Shown here: positions 59,792 through 64,000 of the stretch, piece by piece | Numbering within the stretch: the stretch's first letter is position 1 | Layout: each line of letters starts with the position of its first letter | NCBI GenBank assembly: GCA_001643675.2 | Contig: LSRY02000021.1 | Span: 434,001 to 498,000 of the forward strand | Reading direction: 5' to 3' | Origin: Monocercomonoides exilis | Taxonomy: Eukaryota; Preaxostyla; Oxymonadida; Polymastigidae | DNA: 64,000 bases | Notes under the pieces: generated by a model | Seen by the model: only the letters and a program-made list of their open reading frames with translations | Told to the model about the DNA's origin: nothing | The model's database searches: none | Program-made: the position numbers and the translations under genes

Positions 59792-60196
59792 AAAGCTTTT
59801 CCCTTCAATCTTTGAAAAAATGAAAAAATCATTGAAAACTGTTTGTTATCCTTCATCTGGTATTATTCCAGAGTTTGGCATTCTTTTTATCACTTCATTG
59901 AGAACTTTCTCTTAATAGAAAGATTGTCATCATAACTTTGATTTTCCATTCTTTCTCAAAACAATAAGACAGTGGAAGTTAAATGTGCCATTCAATTTCA
60001 GCTTTTTTTAAAATTTTCATTTTTTCAGAAAAAATTCTTTCAATAAAAAATTATAATAATTTAAAGACATTTATGAAAAAATCATTTCGATTGCCTCTGA
60101 TTTGAACTGAAAAAGTATTTTTCTGACGCATTTTGGAAAAAAATTTATTACAAATAAGATCAGTGCAGATTTTTCTTTTTGCTTTCCTTTACGTTT
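59792..60196. other. Intergenic spacer, AT-rich
   Basis: About 400 bases between the NOB1 stop and the next ATG in the same direction. No gene, RNA or notable repeat is seen. Confidence 0.6.
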
Positions 60197-63100
60197 ATGG
60201 AGCAAAATCGACCAAAAAACGGCAATGCTGAAGAAAAAAGGTACTGTTAATTAAATTACTTGATATTCTCTTTAATATTATTTTTGTTCATTCAGAAAAT
60301 CCTTGCTTTATTCAAGTGATTCTCTTCAGAGTTTGTGCTGGATTCCACGCCAACTGACTCAAACACATCATGCATTCCCTATCGTTCCTCGTCCTCCGAT
60401 GCCTTTAAGATGCTTGGCGATGAATGCTCAATTTTGGTCGCTTCAAAATACTTCAGCCTCAGTCTCAACTGTAAATGATTTACTATCAGCATTTCGCGAA
60501 CATTGCGAACATTTATGGTCTGAATCTAGACAACTACTTAGATATCAAGTGAAAGCTGATTCAATTGAACAAGAATGTTGGAAAACTGGAGAATCTCACG
60601 ATGTTATTGAAGGAAAATGCAAAAATTGCTTTCATAGTATTTCAACGACTGTATCTTATATAAGCTCAAAGCTTGACAACACAAACTACAAGAGACTTAT
60701 TAGATATTTTGATCACATCAGATGGCTTTCAGAAAACATAATTCCTGGAATTAAACTCAAGATTTACGAAACTCAAATAGATCTGAAATGCTACTTGGAA
60801 ACGGTATGCGCAGATGTTAAACTACTGAAAAGAAAGACATTACATCAGCAACCATCACCTGGAAGTGATTTAGCTTTATCAAGCCTCTTCTCTTCACACG
60901 AACACAAGAAACAGAAAGACAGAAAAAAAGAAAAAGAGCAGATGCGTCAAAGAGAAAGAGAAGAAGACAAAGCAAAGGAAACTATCACTGTAACAGATGA
61001 AGAAGACGATGAAGGGATCCATCATCCAGAATCAGCGTTCTTTCCATGGATTACTGGATTCTCCTCAATTGCATCATCACCTGCACATGGGCTGATGTCT
61101 TCTCAAGTTTCACTCAATATTTACAGGCAAACACAGACAGTCCAGCAGAATCCTCTTGAAAATGCATCAACTCCACCGTCTTCATCGCACCATGCTTCAA
61201 TCAATAAGACCGCACTTTCCACTTCTAATTCATCAAATGTTTCAAATTCCCCATCTTCAACTTCTTATCGTCTTTTATTCACACCTTCTTCTTCGTCGTC
61301 ATCCTCATCCTCGTCCTCGTCCTCGTCTTCTTCTTCAATTTCTACAACTCCTCCATCCATCACATCAACAATTCAAGTCTCTCCAAACATTTCCTCTTCA
61401 AACTCGATCATTGGTGTTGCATCATCGTCTTCTTCATCCTCATCATCATCTTCCTATTCATTGCCATCGCCTGCTTCTTCTGTCAGCTCATTCCCTCCCA
61501 TCTCCCCTCAGACTCCCTCAGCCATCTCATCTTCTCCGCCCTTCCCGCCATTCATCGATCTTCAGCGCAAAGGCAAAGGCTCTTCAGCAACAGCAAAGCA
61601 GAGCTGGGAGATCAACATGATTGAAGTGCACCTGATCTGCCTGCTGACTGTGGAGATATCAGCGTCTGCTGAGCTCGAGAGGCAGAAGCAGCTGACTGAA
61701 AGAGGATACACAGGAGAAAGTGCAATGGCTGCGAAGAAGGATATCAGCAAGCCGTGGGAAGGGATACGACGGATCAGCGAGGAGACGAGGAAGCACTTCA
61801 TCCGCATCCAGGCGAGGAAGAACGAAGAGTCGAAGCAGCGCCGGCTGCGGCACGAGCTGAAGAAGAAGCTGAAGAAGCAGCTGCTGAAGGGAGGGAAGCG
61901 GCAGTACGAGAGATACGTGCACAAGAGCCACTCGTCACACCACAGGCATCGGAAGCATCGGAGGAAGAAAGCATTGTCAGGCAGAGAAAGAGAAGGAGCT
62001 GCATCAGCAGCAGCAGCAGCAGAGGAAGCGAGACCTGCAGAGGCATGGAGAGGGAAAGGGTTTCCTGCGCAGAGTGCGCGGATGGTGGAGGGGAGATACC
62101 CAGGCGATGTGGCAGTAGCAGGAGCAGGAGCAGGCAGAGGAAGAGAAAGGAGCGAAGAGAGAGGGAAAGAGAGAGATTCAGCGAGTGGAAGAGAGCTTCT
62201 TTTCTCTGTCTCCTCGCTGGCTGCACTTGAGGCCGCGCCTGTCACCATTGGAGGATCACCGTTCACAACCATCTTTCCAATCATGAAGCCGCAAAGGACG
62301 ACATCTGGTGCGTCAGACTCATCCAACATCTCTTCTTCTTCTTCTTCTGCAACGGCTGCTGCTGCTTCTTCTCTTTCTGGCTCGAATTTCCTGTCTCCCT
62401 TCAGAGACCGTTCAGCTTCTTCGACGCCATCCTTCCACATCCGCTCCATCGCTCCGCAGACACCCACACACGACTTGAGCACACCCTTCGCCTTCGTCCG
62501 GCACACCATTCGTGCCATCGCCTCTATCTTCGCACTCAGCCTCACTCCACAAGCACCAAAGGGCTACCACCTTTTCTCCCCTACTGCCTCCTTCTCATCT
62601 TCATATGTCTCTTCAAACTCATCCTTATCTACATCATCATCTTCTTCATCTTCTTCTGCTTCTTCTTCCACTCTTTCCTCAGACCGCTCTGCTGACGCCT
62701 CGTCCCGTGCCCTCGCCCTCATCAACCCTCAGCAAGACCCCCTCCCTCCATACTCTTACCCAGCTGAGTCCATCTCTGTCTGGGCACAGCTCTTCCTCTT
62801 CCACATCTTCCTCAGCGTGGCTGACTGCGCCGAATGGGCAGGCAGCTTCATCTTCTCGGTGCAGCCAGCTTGGAGCTGGATCGCAGCGTTTGATGCCATG
62901 TGGCGAGGAAACAGGCAAAACCAGCTGTTCTCCTTTGATTCGGATGTCCAGAATGGAATCATTCCTCATCTGCCCTTTGAGGAGCAGCAGACAAGCAGTG
63001 TGGGTGCTTCTTCGTCGAATGCTGTGTCATTTCTGGCTGCTCCTGCACCAGCCACTGCTTCTGCTTCTTCTTCTACTTCTTCTTCTTCTGTATCACCACT

Positions 63101-63324
63101 GACTTCTCTGCCAACCTCTGCCTCTGTCGCATTTGCTGGCTATGTCGCTTCTCATTCACCATCATCTTTATCTGCTGCTTCTGCAACTTCGTTCAATGCA
63201 AATCAGTCTGCTTTCCCTTCGTCTCCTCATCAGTCTCCTTCAGCAAATAGAGTGGGTGTGCAAGCTATGCCTTCTCTTTCTCTTCCATTTGCTGTTGGCA
63301 ACACATCTTCTTCTTCTTCTTCTT

Positions 63325-63355
<31 letters not shown>

Positions 63356-64000
63356 GTCATCATCATATTCCTTATCTCCTCCTCCTCCTCTCCGTCTCTC
63401 CCATGACTTCATCGTGCCCCAGCGCTTCTCTGACATCGAGCTGCGTATCATCTCTCTCTTCGTCCCTTACTTCCGCAAGTGCCTCGAATACTTCATTTCT
63501 GCCCTCGGCCTCTTCACCCAGCATCTCTACGAGTTCTTCACAGACGATGCTCAGCCCACCCTCGTCCCCTTCCAGCTGACTGAGCCCTCACGCAACTTTG
63601 TCATCGCCAACCGCCCGTACACCTCCAGCGTCTCTGCTGTCCCCTCTTACCGCCCTTCCCCTCTCTTCAAGTCTGTCCTCAACGGCGGCGGTGTTGGTGG
63701 CATCTCCATCCCAACCCCACCAGCCACCCCTCTGCCTTCAAGCTCCCCTTTCCCCCGCTCTTCTCCTCAGACTCCTTCCATCATCGCCTCTGCTGCCTCA
63801 CCTGCTGCAGGAGTGGGGATACCTGCCTCTATCAGCGCCTCCACCCAGATGCCCTCTGTCTCCCCACCTCCACTCAAACACCAGCTCCCAAAAATGAAGC
63901 TGAAAGTGCCCTCAGAACGAGACTTCCTCATGTTCTGGGCGCGGCTCGCAGTCGCCGACTTCGCAGAAGGTGTCCTCTTCACCCGCACTTTTGACTCGCT
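60197..64000 (+). CDS. Large serine-rich protein of unknown function, 5' part (runs off window)
   Basis: I do not recognise it. Exon 1 is 60197-60240 (MEQNRPKNGNAEEK), intron 60241-60295 (GTACTG...TTCAG), and exon 2 from 60296 stays open to the last base in frame with codon starts at multiples of three, at least 1,249 residues. The first 200 residues look folded (WIPRQLTQTHHAFPIVPRPP, REHCEHLWSESRQLLRYQ, KCKNCFHSISTTVSYISS), followed by a charged helix, several Ser runs (61,289-61,338; 61,421-61,450; 63,307-63,366), a basic His/Lys/Arg patch (61,760-61,960) and more structured blocks: SVWAQLFLFHIFLSVADCAEW near 62,780, FSDIELRIISLFVPYFRKCLE near 63,430 and ERDFLMFWARLAVADFAEG at the end. The last three look alike (hydrophobic helix with W/F, A and E), possibly repeats. 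Long frames on the other strand are composition shadows. Confidence 0.75.

Noticed and set aside
61562-62545. 327-codon minus-strand frame
   Set aside because: Opposite the Ser/Glu/Arg-rich plus-strand gene that stays open to the window end; composition shadow.
1-64000. tRNA or rRNA genes and CRISPR arrays
   Set aside because: No B-box-like GC-rich tRNA sequence, rRNA segment or regularly spaced repeat seen in the intergenic parts; a covariance scan would be more sensitive.
1-64000. Reassigned stop codons (TAA/TAG read as Gln, known in the oxymonad Streblomastix)
   Set aside because: TAA, TAG and TGA all fall exactly at conserved protein ends here, and none interrupts a conserved coding block outside the decayed copies.

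Overview
This is a eukaryotic chromosome segment, AT-rich between genes, with short GT-AG introns (44-186 nt where I could place them). All three stop codons end genes here (TGA for ATM, dynein and PsuG; TAA for NOB1 and the aminotransferase; TAG for the beta-helix receptor and the L7Ae protein), so the genetic code is standard. The content fits an oxymonad flagellate, most likely Monocercomonoides or a close relative. The clues are a huge beta-helix surface protein with a cytoplasmic pseudokinase tail, and a lineage-specific repeated family (25.6-26.9 kb and 29.8-30.4 kb) whose protein pattern I recall, unchecked, from Monocercomonoides hypothetical proteins.

Layout. 0-4.4 kb: 3' half of an ATM-type checkpoint kinase (+). 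5.0-6.0 kb: retropepsin-like aspartyl protease (-). 6.2-9.4 kb: low-complexity coiled-coil protein of unknown function (+). 10.9-18.8 kb: beta-helix receptor-like protein (+). 19.6-21.6 kb: six-exon MalY/PatB-type aminotransferase (-), divergent from a SECIS-binding-protein-2-like L7Ae protein (+, 21.6-23.6 kb). 23.6-32.6 kb: a gene-poor, decaying stretch with two copies of a lineage-specific family and two broken Merlin/IS1595-type transposases, every one disrupted. 32.7-33.9 kb: six-exon pseudouridine-5'-phosphate glycosidase with microexons and one GC-AG intron (+). 34.4-57.8 kb: a giant dynein heavy chain, about 7,750 residues, almost all in one 22.7-kb exon (-), divergent from the ribosome-assembly nuclease NOB1 (+, 57.8-59.8 kb). 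60.2 kb to the end: the 5' part of a serine-rich protein of unknown function (+).

The genes are eukaryotic neighbours, not an operon. Functional themes are DNA-damage signalling (ATM), ribosome maturation (NOB1), possible selenocysteine decoding (SBP2-like), sulfur amino-acid and nucleoside metabolism (MalY/PatB, PsuG), and surface and cytoskeletal proteins. The most striking item is the dynein. It keeps the whole order of linker, six AAA modules and stalk, but by eye its AAA1 has lost Walker A, Walker B and sensor asparagine, AAA3 and AAA4 also lack P-loops, and only AAA2 has a standard P-loop. Several real gene ends lie in small exons that only appear after splicing, notably the ATM FATC tail, the NOB1 tail and the start of the L7Ae gene.
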